A stretch of DNA of 64,000 bases from Panax quinquefolius (Eukaryota > Streptophyta > Magnoliopsida > Apiales > Araliaceae), in contig CM035171.1 in assembly GCA_020205615.1 (NCBI GenBank), positions 120,470,893 to 120,534,892 of the forward strand. Direction: 5' to 3'. Of the stretch, positions 10,526 to 21,457 are shown in pieces. Position 1 is the first letter of the stretch. Each line of letters starts with the position of its first letter. The notes beneath the pieces were generated by a model. That model saw nothing but the letters and a program-made list of their open reading frames with translations, searched no databases and was not told where the DNA came from. A program made the position numbers and the translations under genes.

Positions 10526-13006
10526 TGTGTTTAGAAACTTTTGAATAAAGATGAATTTTCTATAAATATTATTTTTGAATATTATGGAGTGAAATTGATA
10601 TAATAGTTGTGGGTAATATTTATAAATTTTTTATTTTTAAAATCATGATTGTTATATAATATTTTTAAGATTGGTGGGGAATATATTAGTTTTAACGAGG
10701 GAATATTAGTATGACGGCACAATCATTGGTGGACCCCTAGCGGAATTATTAATTTTCGGATTGAAAAAGCGACAAAATACTTTATGAAAATAACGGCGGA
10801 AGTTTCTACAGTTAGCTTTGTTGAAACACGGTGTTAAAAAAATGCGATGTCTGGCGTGGTTGCGTAGTAGCACTGTATTTGATTATTGATCTTTACGTGA
10901 TAAGTCACTCGTTTTTTGTTGGTATTATTAATGTAATAATCTGAAAAATCTTTTATATAAAAGAAATACTTTTATAAAGTTATTACATAAATAGAATATA
11001 TTATATTCTATTATGCGTAGTGTTGCGTAGTAATGTCTGCATAGTGTTTTGCATAGTAAAATCTTTTATATAAAAAGCAGAATACTTTTATAAAGTATAT
11101 ATTTTTATTAGACAATAATTAGAATATATTATATTTTATTATGCGTAGTGTTTGCATAGTGTGCTGCATAGTGTTTGCATAGTAAAATCTTTTATAAAGT
11201 TATTCGTTTTATTAGATTATAAATAGAATATATTATATTTTATTTAAAAGATTTTGCTTTAAATATGGATAGTCAGATTAAAATAAATCAATCTGGACCA
11301 GTTCATGGATTTATTCTTATACGTTCCATTTTTCTATAAATAGAAGCTCATTCCTTCATTATTTTCTTACAATTCACTTTGAACTACAGAGAGAAAACTA
11401 TAGAGAGAGAGAGAAAGAGAAAAAGAAAAGTATTACTTATATATAACTACTTTTATATTAGGTTTATTTTTGTACGGTAAGGGGTGTTATTCTTTCTTAT
11501 TCATGAAGAAAGCTGTTGTTATTCCATTTCTTATTATTACATTGGAATAACTTTTCATGTGATGATCTACCTATACTTGGTGACATTCTTACTATTATTA
11601 TTTTTTTACATTGGAACATCATCATGCATGGACTGATAAAATCTTTATTATTATTCATTTAATATCACATGCACGTTTTACACGGACTGGTTAAAATCTT
11701 TATTATTATTAGTTGGAACATCACATGCATGTGTTTTTGCAGGACTGGTTAAAATCTTATTATTATTACATTTGGAACATCACATGCATGTGTTTTTACG
11801 GGACACAGTTTTAAAATTTATTATTATTATTATTGGAACATCACATCCGGTTGCAAATTTTGCACGACACGGTTTAGATTATTATTATTATACATTGGAA
11901 TAACTTTTATCATCTGAAATCTGCGTGCGTGGTGATTTCTTTTGTTATTCCATTCTTTATTATACTCGGTTGGTTAAAGTTTTGACTTATACTCCATGAA
12001 ATTAGTAGAATATCCTTGATATTTGCGCTTCGTCCGATATCTTTTCATGGAAATATTCTTACGATCATTCTTGAATTTTACTCTACAAAAGCGATATCGT
12101 GTTGACAATTTGGGCGTTAATAATTCTTGGATAAAATAATTCTTGAACTTGTTTTATTGAATTCTTATATCATTGTCATCATCCTCGTATTTATATTTTG
12201 TTGAAAGTCATATACGTGGCTTTAGTGCATAGATGGACTTGGTATGATTATGACCGAGGGATTATTGATTGTAATCATGGTAGTAATGTTACAAATGATG
12301 TGGTAAAAGTTCTCGTTGGCCGTAGTGCATTGATGGGCGAGTTGTTGGCATGATCATGACCATTAATGAATACCTGAAATATTCTTGGCCGTAGTGCGTG
12401 GATAATTGTGGTGCGTGATACTAAAAGAATATCCTTGGCTAGTAGTGCGGGGTGATTCGATGATGTGGAATATTTATTAAAATTGAGTCTCGGCGATAAC
12501 GATGATGAAAAACTTTTTAATCATAAAAGATAGTAGATTTTATTTTCTACTTGACTCTTTTAATGGATTGCTTGTTCATTGCGATTAAACTTGATGTACA
12601 TTATATTTTATCGGTTTAACATTGTTGGAGACTAATGATAATTTATTACGCATTATCTTAGTCGTAATATTTCTTCTTGGGCTAGTTGAGCTCACCCTTT
12701 CTTTCCTTTGTTCTCTTGAGGAAATGAGAATATATATTTGGACTAGTCGGGGAGCGGAGTGATGGTCGGAAGGATAGCATTAGTAGTCCTCACTATTACG
12801 TGAAATAGTGTGATAATAATTGTAATGAGGACTCCTTTTGAGTTTGTATAATCTCTAGTAGATAATATTTGTATTCAAACTCACGATTTATGTTTTGTCG
12901 TATTATTATTACCCACGACGATTGTATTAGTAAGTTGTATATTTGAATTTTGTACCATGTATCGGCGACCCAGATGGGTGATGTATACCTAATTTTGGGG
13001 CGTCAC
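10526..13006 (+). repeat. 5' LTR of element C
   Basis: It starts around TGTGTTTAGAAAC (compare TGTAAAACCCC in the 3' LTR) and ends GGGGCGTCAC. U3 has repeated GCATAGTGTTT words (about 11015-11190). The TATA box is at 11335-11342, followed by a GA-rich stretch. Hairpin-like units run over about 11520-11960, and the nested inverted repeat (AGTCCTCA...TGAGGACT) is near 12785-12835. It is nearly identical to the 3' copy apart from scattered short indels. Confidence 0.87.
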
Positions 13007-13008
13007 GG

Positions 13009-13021
13009 TTAATATCAAAGC
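13009..13021 (+). other. Primer binding site of element C (altered)
   Basis: TTAATATCAAAGC sits three bases after the LTR end. It matches the plant initiator-Met tRNA primer site TTGGTATCAGAGC except for three G-to-A changes. In elements E, F and G the TTGGTATC part is retained. Confidence 0.65.
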
Positions 13022-13189
13022 TTAGGGATATGATCCTGGCTAAGATGTGAGACTAGAACTAGGAGGGAGGCAGGGAATTCCTTATTAGTATGACCTACTT
13101 AAATTTATTTTGTATTTAAATTGGTTGGTCGAGTTTAGAGATATTATGTTACATGTCGATTAACCTTTGTTTTGTGGCGATGTCTGAAA

Positions 13190-14380
13190 ATGACATCCAA
13201 AAATGTTGAGAATAGCAATGGAGCACAAGAGAGGCAGTGAGTCTCCACATATCGATAATCGGGAGAATGTGCATCGGGGAAGGCGACAATCCTCATGCAA
13301 ACAACAACAACGACCAAATGATGAATGATGGATTGTTCGGAGGCTTTATGCGATTCATGCAATGATGAGCGAGCGGCTCTGTCCAAAATGTAGGTGGAAA
13401 CACTTGAAACTCTCGGGCGATCACCGCTAAGCGATTCGAGGCTGGGACCACCGGGAGTTTAAGGGAGAGCAAAACCACTTATGGCGGAAGCATGGATAAA
13501 GCGATCACCAAGATATTTGATGTCTTGGGATGCTCAGAGAAGCAAAGGTTCCTTTTGCTGCTTTTTATGTTGTGGAGGGCGGTTTCTTGGTGGGAATCGG
13601 TAAAAGCGTACTCGACTGCTTGCGTCTTGAAGATGTCTTGGGAGAAGTTCGAGAGGCATTCAACGACAAATACTTTCCGAAAGTATTAAATCACATGAAG
13701 GAGGTGGAGTTTATCAAATTGGAGCAAAACAATATGGCCAGTAATATGATCTGAGGCAAAATTTGCGGAGTTATCCGGTTTCGTCCCACTTGGTGGATAA
13801 TGAAGAGAAATGGCGCGAATGTTTTTAAGAGGTTTGAAGCGGGAATCGTCGACATCTTATTTCTCATAAAGCGTGTTTTGTATTCGGATGTTGTAAATAG
13901 GGCTCGATTGGTGGAAGCGCGATAACGAGTCAATATGACGAAAAGAAGCGGTAAAAAAATGATAATACCGGTGAGCGATCATCGAGCGGTGACAACAAGC
14001 GTGGAGGAATCAACGGGCGAAAATGGTAACCACTTGGTGGTAATCGAGGCCAAAAACAATAAGAATGGACATTTCGAAGAGGAGATTCAACAATGATGGA
14101 AGAGCGTCGGCACCGACACCGTTGTTAAGGAAGGAAAAGACCACCTATCGTATGCTTCAAATGCGGAGGAGGGACACATCGGTCAAATTAGCGATCTTAG
14201 TCAAAGCGTGTTATAATTGTGGAAGAAAGGTCACTTAGCTTGATTTTTTGTCGTTCACAGAAGACAAATTCGGCTAGGATGGAGCACACAAAGGCATCCC
14301 CGAAAAAAGTCAAAAGCCGGTAGTCTGAGGAGGCGTTTGTTGTGACCTCCCGAAAAGCGAGGAACGAATGAGGTCATCAC
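13190..14380 (+). pseudogene. gag of element C, with two CCHC zinc knuckles
   Basis: Nucleocapsid/capsid gene of the element. The start codon used (ATGACATCC, 13190) is the one conserved in F. The capsid part is recognisable as KIFDVLGCSE near 13500 and FVKxPHMKEVEFIKLEQNNM near 13680-13735 in broken frames. The nucleic-acid-binding end holds two knuckles, CFKCGG (14153) and CYNCGR (14211). Short indels break the frame throughout and the second knuckle is disrupted after its first Cys pair. Confidence 0.82.
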
Positions 14381-14870
14381 GGGTAAGCTTATCATAAACT
14401 CTGGCGAAGTCTACACTTTATTTGATCTGGGGTTCTACCCATTCTTTTATTTCTCTACTTGCGCTCAGCGATTAAATTTGACTCAGGAGAAATTAGACTT
14501 TGACTTATCTGTGGAAACTCAGTTGGGAGAAACCTTCATTACATCCACGGTTTATAAGTCTTGTTTGGTTCAAGTTGGTACCCACATTTACACATCGATC
14601 TTATTGCATTAAAAATACTTGCATTTGATGTAATTCTAAGGATTGATTGGTTAACTACTCATCATGCAAAAATTGATTGTTTTAAATAAGGTTGTTAGCT
14701 TTCATATTCCTAATCGACCTATTATGCGAATTCAAACAACCAAACCATTAAAATCAATCACTTTGTCATCTCGAAGCCATAAAATATTCGTTTATTGAAA
14801 AAGCGGATGTCGAGCTTTCTTAGCTCATGTCACGATCTAAACAAAAATAATCGATTTTGAATAATATTTC
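14381..14870 (+). pseudogene. Aspartic protease region of element C
   Basis: The segment aligns with the protease of elements F, G and H. The active-site stretch reads LFDLG near 14418-14432 where family members have LFDTG, followed by a frameshift before the HSFISP-like block. The flap-side block is visible near 14640-14700 (ILRIDWLTTHHAKIDCF). Not translatable as one frame. Confidence 0.72.
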
Positions 14871-15620
14871 TATTGTTAATGAATTTCTGGCGTATTCCAC
14901 GAAGAACTTCTGGCCTACCCCGGGCGTGAAATTGAAATTTTTGTATCGACCTTGAACGGTACAAAACCCATTTCTAAATCCCATGTCGAATGGCTCTATT
15001 GAACTTGAGTTAAAAACTTCAGCTGCGAGGAATTGTTAGACATTGGCTTTATTAAATCTAGTACTTCTCCTTGGGGTGCTCTGTTACTATTAATTGAAGA
15101 AGAAAGATGGGAGTATCGACTTTGTATTGATTATCGGGAGTTGAATCATGTCACCATCAAAAATAGGTACCCATTGCCCGCGTATTTGATGACTGTTTGA
15201 CCCGATTGCAAGGAGCAAAATTCTTTTCAAAGATTGATCTTCGTTAGGATATCACCATTGAAGATTAGAGCAGATGACATTCAAAAGGCGGCTTTGAGAA
15301 CTTCGATGCGGGCATTATGAATTCTAGTAGTCATGTCCTTTGGATTGACTAATGCTCTCTTTGCCTTCATGGATATGATGAGCCAAGTATTCAGGAATAT
15401 TTGGATCACTTTGTGGTCGTCTTTATTGATGACATCCTCATATATTCAAAAACCCGTGAAGATCATGAAAGCAACACTTGAAATGATACTCCAAAAGCTT
15501 TGTGAATATAAGCTTTATGCGAGTTTGAAGAAATCGAGTTACGGCTTGAGGAAGTAGCATTCCTTGGGCGCGTGGTATCAAGTCATGGAATATCTGTTGA
15601 CCAATGAAAGATTGAAGCTA
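14871..15620 (+). pseudogene. Reverse transcriptase of element C
   Basis: Blocks in order: [20 protein letters not shown] near 15120-15180, [20 protein letters not shown] near 15333-15390, and the catalytic [12 protein letters not shown] near 15415-15450, where the two Asp of the YxDD-type box are intact. Single-base indels separate the blocks into different frames, so no functional protein can be made from this copy. Confidence 0.85.
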
Positions 15621-16090
15621 TTGAAAGTTGGGAACAACCTAAATCGATGGCCAAAAATCGTAGCTTTCTCGGCTTATTTGGTTATTATCGGAGATTAAGT
15701 AGAAGGTTTTTCTCGAATCGCTACTCCACTAACTTCGGTGACTCGGAAAGATCTGAAGTTTGGTTGGAGCGAGGAATGTGAGAAGAGTTTTCAAGAACTT
15801 CGAGAGGAGACTCATTTATTTTGTTACGACAATACCATCTGGTTCGGAGGATTTGTCATCTCTGATGATGCTTGGCGAAAGGGTTAGGATGTGTTCTCAT
15901 GCAACATGGGAAAGTCATAGCTTATGCCTCACGACAACTCAAAAGAATATGAGAGGAATTATCCTACTCATGATCTAGAGTTAGCGGTTTGTTGTCTTCG
16001 CACTTAAAGATTTGGAGGCATTACTTGTATGGGGAGAAAGTGGAGATCTTTACGGATCATAAAAGCCTCGAATATTTCTTCACTCAAAAG
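15621..16090 (+). pseudogene. RNase H region of element C
   Basis: It continues from RT without a gap. Recognisable pieces are GLFGYYRR near 15670, a DASxKG-like block with [18 protein letters not shown] near 15890-15940, and YPTHDLELA near 15960-15985, followed by the [18 protein letters not shown] block to 16065. Several frameshifts are present. Confidence 0.8.
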
Positions 16091-17750
16091 GAACTCGACA
16101 TGACAACAATGACGTTGGCTTGAGCTGTTGAAAGATTATGATCATACCATCGATACCATCTGGAAAAGCGAGCGTGGTAGTGGCGCGCATTGAGTAGAAG
16201 ATCGTATCTTGAATGCGAGTGCAATATTGTCGTATGAGGCCCATTTTGTATGACTTGCAAAGGATGGAGATAGAGATAAAGACTCGAGGGACCCGTGTGA
16301 TGATGGCAAATATCTGAGTAGAACCAGACTTTAATTGATAAAATTAAAAGTTGCTCAAATTCTGAGATCCGGGTGATGCGTATGATGAGGAAGAAAGTGC
16401 GAAGGTGCGATCTTGGGAAGCGAGAATCGATGAAGAAGGAATACTTGAGTCGACTCCGGACTTTGTGTTCTAACGACCACGATTTAAAGTATAAAATCAT
16501 GATGGGCGCCTGACACACACATTTTGCAATCCATCACAGGAGTACCAAAATGTATCATGATCTTGACATACATTTTGGTGGGGCAATATGAAGAGAGAGA
16601 TAGCGTTGTTTATCTCGAGGTGTCTAACGTGTCAGCGAGTCGGCGAACATCAAGTACCAAAAGGTCCATTGCAACCACTTGAAATTCCAGAATGGAAGTG
16701 GGAGCACATTACCATGGATTTAGTTCTTGGTCTTCCCAAAGTTTCTCAAGCGTAGATGCGATTTGGGTCATTGTTGATAGATTGACCAAGTCTGCTCATT
16801 TCTTCTGCGTCTGAGAAACTTATACACTTGAAACGTCTTGCTCGTATGTACATAAGCGAGGTTGTAAGATTGCATGGTATGCGGTATCCATAGTTTACGA
16901 TCGAGACCCAAGATTCACTTCACGATTTTGGGTTAGTTTGCAAAAAGCTATGAGCGCATTTACGATTTAGCTTCGGCATATCATCCTCGAGCGGACGGAC
17001 GATCGGAGAGGACTATTCAAACTCTTGAAGATCTATTAAGACTCTGTGTCCTTGATTTGAGGAAGTTGGGACAAGTTCTTACCATTGGTGGAGTTTTCCT
17101 ACTGACAACGATTATCAAAAAGTATTGGCATGGCTCCATTCGAGCGTTGTATGGAAGAAAGTGTCGTTCTCGGTATCTTTGGGATGAGGTGGGTGAAGCA
17201 GCGTTGTTGGGACGAGTTGATGCGTATGACTACGGAAAAGATTGAAGCGATCCGTGACGTATAAAAACCTCACAAGATCGACAAAAAGAGTTATCTTGAT
17301 CTTCATCGAAAGGGCGTGGAATTCGATATAGGAGATCGTGTGTTGTTACGTGTTGCTCCATGGAAAGGAGTTACGAGATTTGGAAAGAGAGAAAAGCTCG
17401 ATCCTCGATTCATCGGCCCATTTTAATCCTTGATCAGTAGGAGCGTGGCTATAGACTAAACTTTCTGCTTGAGTATGTCTCGTGTTCATAACGTTTTCAC
17501 ATATCCATATTACGTAAATATGTGGAAGACCCGAACCACATTATTGAGTTGGAACAGGACGAAATAAGCGGAAGATTTGGCGTATGAAGAGGTTCTGTTC
17601 AAATCTTGGATAAGAAGGAACATATTCTACGCACGAGGTTATACCTCAAAATCGAAGTTTTGTGGAGAAACCACGATGTTGAGAAATGACTTGGGAGTTA
17701 GAATCTGAAATGAAATCAAGGTATCCTTACCTCTTGACATACCAGTCGTA
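16091..17750 (+). pseudogene. Integrase of element C
   Basis: It contains the zinc-binding region (KREIALFISRCLTCQR-like, about 16590-16640), HITMDLVLGLPKVS near 16706-16750, SERTIQTLEDLLRLCVLDL near 17005-17060, APFERCMEEKCRS-type sequence near 17130-17170, and the tail LWRNHDVEK-TWELESEMKS near 17650-17720 resembling a chromodomain. The frame is shifted many times. Its sequence from 16407 onward matches the truncated integrase of element B at 4231. Confidence 0.85.
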
Positions 17751-17774
17751 CCCTAATTTGAGGCGAAATTTCAT

Positions 17775-17786
17775 AAGAAGGGAGAT
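17775..17786 (+). other. Polypurine tract of element C
   Basis: The purine run AAGAAGGGAGA lies directly before the TG of the 3' LTR, as in the other elements in the window. Confidence 0.7.
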
Positions 17787-20273
17787 TGTAAAACCCCAAC
17801 TTTTTGAATAAAGATGAATTTTCTATAAATATTATTTTTGAATATTATGGAGTGAAATTGATATAATAGTTGTGGGTAATATTTATAAATTTTGCAAAAT
17901 CACATGAAGTTGTTATATAATATTCGATTGGTTAGGGGAATATTAGTTTTAACGGGAATATTAGTACAATGCACAATCGTTGGTGGACCCCTAGCGGAAT
18001 TATTATCGGATTGAAAAAGCGACAAAAATACTTTATGAAAATAACGGCGGAAGTTTTCTGATTAAGCTATTGAAACACCGGTGTTAAAAGAAATGCGATG
18101 TCTGGCGTGGTTGCGTAGTAGCACACGGTATTGATTATTGATGCTTACGTGATAAGTCACTTTCGGTTTTGTTGGTATTATTAATGTAATAATCTGAAAA
18201 ATCTTTTATATAAAAGCAGAATACTTTTATAAAGTTATTACATAAATAGAATATATTATATTCTATTATGCATAGTGTTGCATAGTAATATACGTATAGT
18301 GTTTTGCATAGTAAAAACTTTTTATATAAAATAGAATACTTTTATAAAGCTATATATTTTTTTTTATTAGACAATAATTAGAATATATTATATTTTATTA
18401 TGCGTAGTGTTTGCATAGTGCTGCGTAGTGTTTTGTAGTAAAATCTTTTATAAAGTTATTAGTTTTTATTAGATTATAAATAGAATATATTATATTTTAT
18501 TTAAAAGATTTTTGCTTAAATATGGATAGTCAGTTAAAATAAATCAATCTGGATAGTTCATGGATTTAGTTCTTATGCATTCCATTTTCTATAAATAGAA
18601 GCTCATTCCTTCATTATTTTTTCTTACGAATTCAACTTGAACTACTGAGAGAAAACTATAGAGAGAGAGAAGAAAGAGATAGAAAGAAAGTTATTCTTAT
18701 ATATCGATTACTACTTTTATATTCGGTTTTGTTTTACTACGGTAAGGGTGTTATTCTTTCTTATTCATGAAGAAAGCTGTTGTTATTCCATTTCTTATTA
18801 TTACATTGGAATAACTTTTGTATCTGTGATCTACTATACTTGGTGACTTGGTGACATTCTTACATTATTACATTTGGAACATCACATGCATGTGTTTTAC
18901 AGGACTGGTTTAAATCTTTATTATTATTCATTTGGAACATCACATGTGTGTTTTACATGGACACAGTTTTATTATTACATTGGAACACACATGCATTAAT
19001 GTTTATTATTAAAATCTTATTATTATACATTGGAACATCACATGCATGTGTTTTACAGGACTGATTTAAAATCTTTATTATTACTGTTATTACATGGAAC
19101 ATCACAGTCGGTTGCAATTTTGCGACTGGTTAGTTATTATTATTACATTGGAATAACTTTTCTACATCAAATCTGCATGCGTGGTGATTTCTTTTGTTAT
19201 TCCATTCTTTATTATACTCGGTTGGTTAAAGTTTTGACTTATATACTCCATGAAATTAGTAGAATATCCTTGATATTTGCGCTTCGTCGATATCTTTTCA
19301 TGGAAATATTCTTGATCATTCTTGAATTTTACTCTACAAAAGCGATATCGTGTTGACAATTTGGGCGTTAATAATTCTGGATAAAATAATTCTTGAACTT
19401 GTTTTATTGAATTCTTATATCATTGTCATCATCCTCGTATTTATATTTTGTTGAAAGTCATACGTGGCACATAGTGCATAGATGGACTTGGTATGATTAT
19501 GACCGAGGATTATTATTGATTGTAATCATGGTAGTAATGTTACAAATGATGTGGTAAAAGTTCTCGTTGGCCGTAGTGCATTGATGGGCGATTGTTGGCA
19601 TGATCATGACCATTAATGAATACCTGAAATATTCTTGGCCCGTAGTGCGTGGATAATTGTGGTGCGTGATACTAAAGAATATCCTTGGCCGTAGTGCGGG
19701 GGGGTGATTCGATGATGTGGAATATTTATTAAAATTGAGTCTCGGCGATAATGATGATGAAAAACTTTTTTAATCATAAAAGATAGTAGATTTTATTTTC
19801 TCTTGACTCTTTTAATGGATTGCTTGTTAATTGCGATTAAACTTGATGTACATTATATTTTATCGGTTTAACATTGTTGGAGACTAATGATAATTTATTA
19901 CGCATTATCTTAGTAATAATATTTCTTCTTGGGCTAGTTGAGCTCACCCTTTCTTTCATTTTCTCTTGAAATGAGAATAGAAATATGGCGGGGACGAGTC
20001 GGGGAGCGGAGTGATGGTCGGATAGGATAGTTAGTAGTCCTCACTATTATACGTGAAATAGTGTGATAATAATTGTAATGAGGACTCCTTTTGAGTTTGT
20101 ATAATCTCAGTAGATAATATTTTGTATTCAAACTCACGGTTTATGTTTTTCGTATTGTACCAAATGTCGTAATTTTATTACAATAGAAACTTAAAAAGAT
20201 TGTATTAGTAAGTTGTATTTGAATTACATGTACCATGTATCGGCGACCCAAGATGGGTGATGTATACCTAATT
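17787..20273 (+). repeat. 3' LTR of element C
   Basis: It starts TGTAAAACCCC and can be followed to TGTATACCTAATT at about 20273, after which similarity to the other LTR ends stops; the last dozen bases (TTTGGGGCGTCACA) are missing. TATA box 18590-18597, hairpin-like units about 18780-19210, GCATAGTG repeats about 18265-18430. Confidence 0.85.
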
Positions 20274-21457
20274 GTAGGATGGATGGCTACCAAATCGATA
20301 AGTTTCCCTCGTGTGAGGATAGTGATAATCTAATTTTAGTAATGATTAATGATTAATAATTTGAAGGTGGTGGATAAGATTCGGTAGCTTTGAATAATAA
20401 ATTATTACAAGATCGTTTTAGAATTGTCCACAAGTATTAAAAAAATGATTGTATAGTATTAATTATAATATCAATTGTCTATATTATCTTTGTATTAAAA
20501 AAAAGAGATAGTTATTTATTGGACAAAAAATAGTAAGAGAATCAAAGTTGTATTTAATATTTGGGATAATATTAGAAATTAAACAATTAATGTTTACTTG
20601 AAATTTTCAAATGACTTATATTAAAGAACAAAAATATTTTTTTAAAACGACTTATATTAAGGAACGGAGGGAGTATTTTTGATAAAGATGAATGTTTTGG
20701 CCTTGTGATTAAATTATGTCTCTTTTTTCTGAATAAGGCTTTTAATTTATGGTTGATCTCTAGTTTTTCCTTAAAAATCTAGTCACGAGGTTAACTCTGA
20801 ATAATATTCTCCTTCATCTAAATTATAAGATTATTTTTTAAATATAAATTTAAATAAACCTAATTTATTTAAATCTTAAAAATAATAAATTTTAAAAATA
20901 ATAATATTTTTAGATAATTTATAATATTTATAATTATATTGACATAAATTAAATGAATTAATATTAATTTTGAGTTTAAAATTAATTTTAAAAAAATTAA
21001 TATTAATTTTATATTTTGAAAGGAAAAAATATTAATTTTATAACTTTATAGTTTGCCAGTATTATTGTACTACTCCGTATCTACACGATTATCTTCTCCC
21101 TCTCTGTTTATTTTTATTTATCTGTCATATGTTATATATTTGTATATTCACAGTCCTTATCCAGCTACCAACTGAATCACTGAAATTACTCCCAATTCAA
21201 CCACTAACCTTTCCTTTTCCTCTTTCTCAGCTCAATTTTATACGGTTTGTATAATTAGCTTAATGTTTTTTTGTGAATTTTGATTGATTTTAAGTGCTGG
21301 AGATGCAGCAACAATAAGGAGTAGGTAAACGAATTGATTGTATATGGTTGACGCAGAAATTTTGGAGTGAAATGGTATACAGTTGAGATTTTAATGGAAA
21401 AGAGTTTAGTCCTGGTTTATAGATTCCACTGATTTGAAGAGTTGAAGGTGGAAAATT
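20274..21457. other. Intergenic and presumed promoter of the Tubby-like gene
   Basis: 20445-20492 resembles 8107-8154, so the same dispersed repeat touches both elements. 20560-20674 ends in GGAACGGAGGGAGTA and contains ACTTATATTAAGGAACGG, the classic right end of a Stowaway-like MITE; its left end was not found. CT-rich sequence follows at about 21090-21240. Four short ATG-started reading frames (21303-21317, 21344-21370, 21372-21386, 21394-21432) precede the main start codon and may be upstream ORFs if transcription starts before them. Confidence 0.5.

Larger units (their letters stand above)
10526..20273 (+). mobile_element. Full-length Ty3/gypsy retrotransposon (element C, 9.75 kb)
   Basis: Two LTRs in the same orientation (10526-13006 and 17787-20273) flank a primer site, gag, protease, RT, RNase H and integrase in the gypsy order, with integrase last. 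The integrase tail resembles a chromovirus. The coding part is colinear with elements F and G, and the LTRs are type II. Every coding frame is broken. No matching target duplication is seen: AAAAA precedes it, and the 3' LTR lacks the usual GGGGCGTCACA terminus. Confidence 0.9.
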
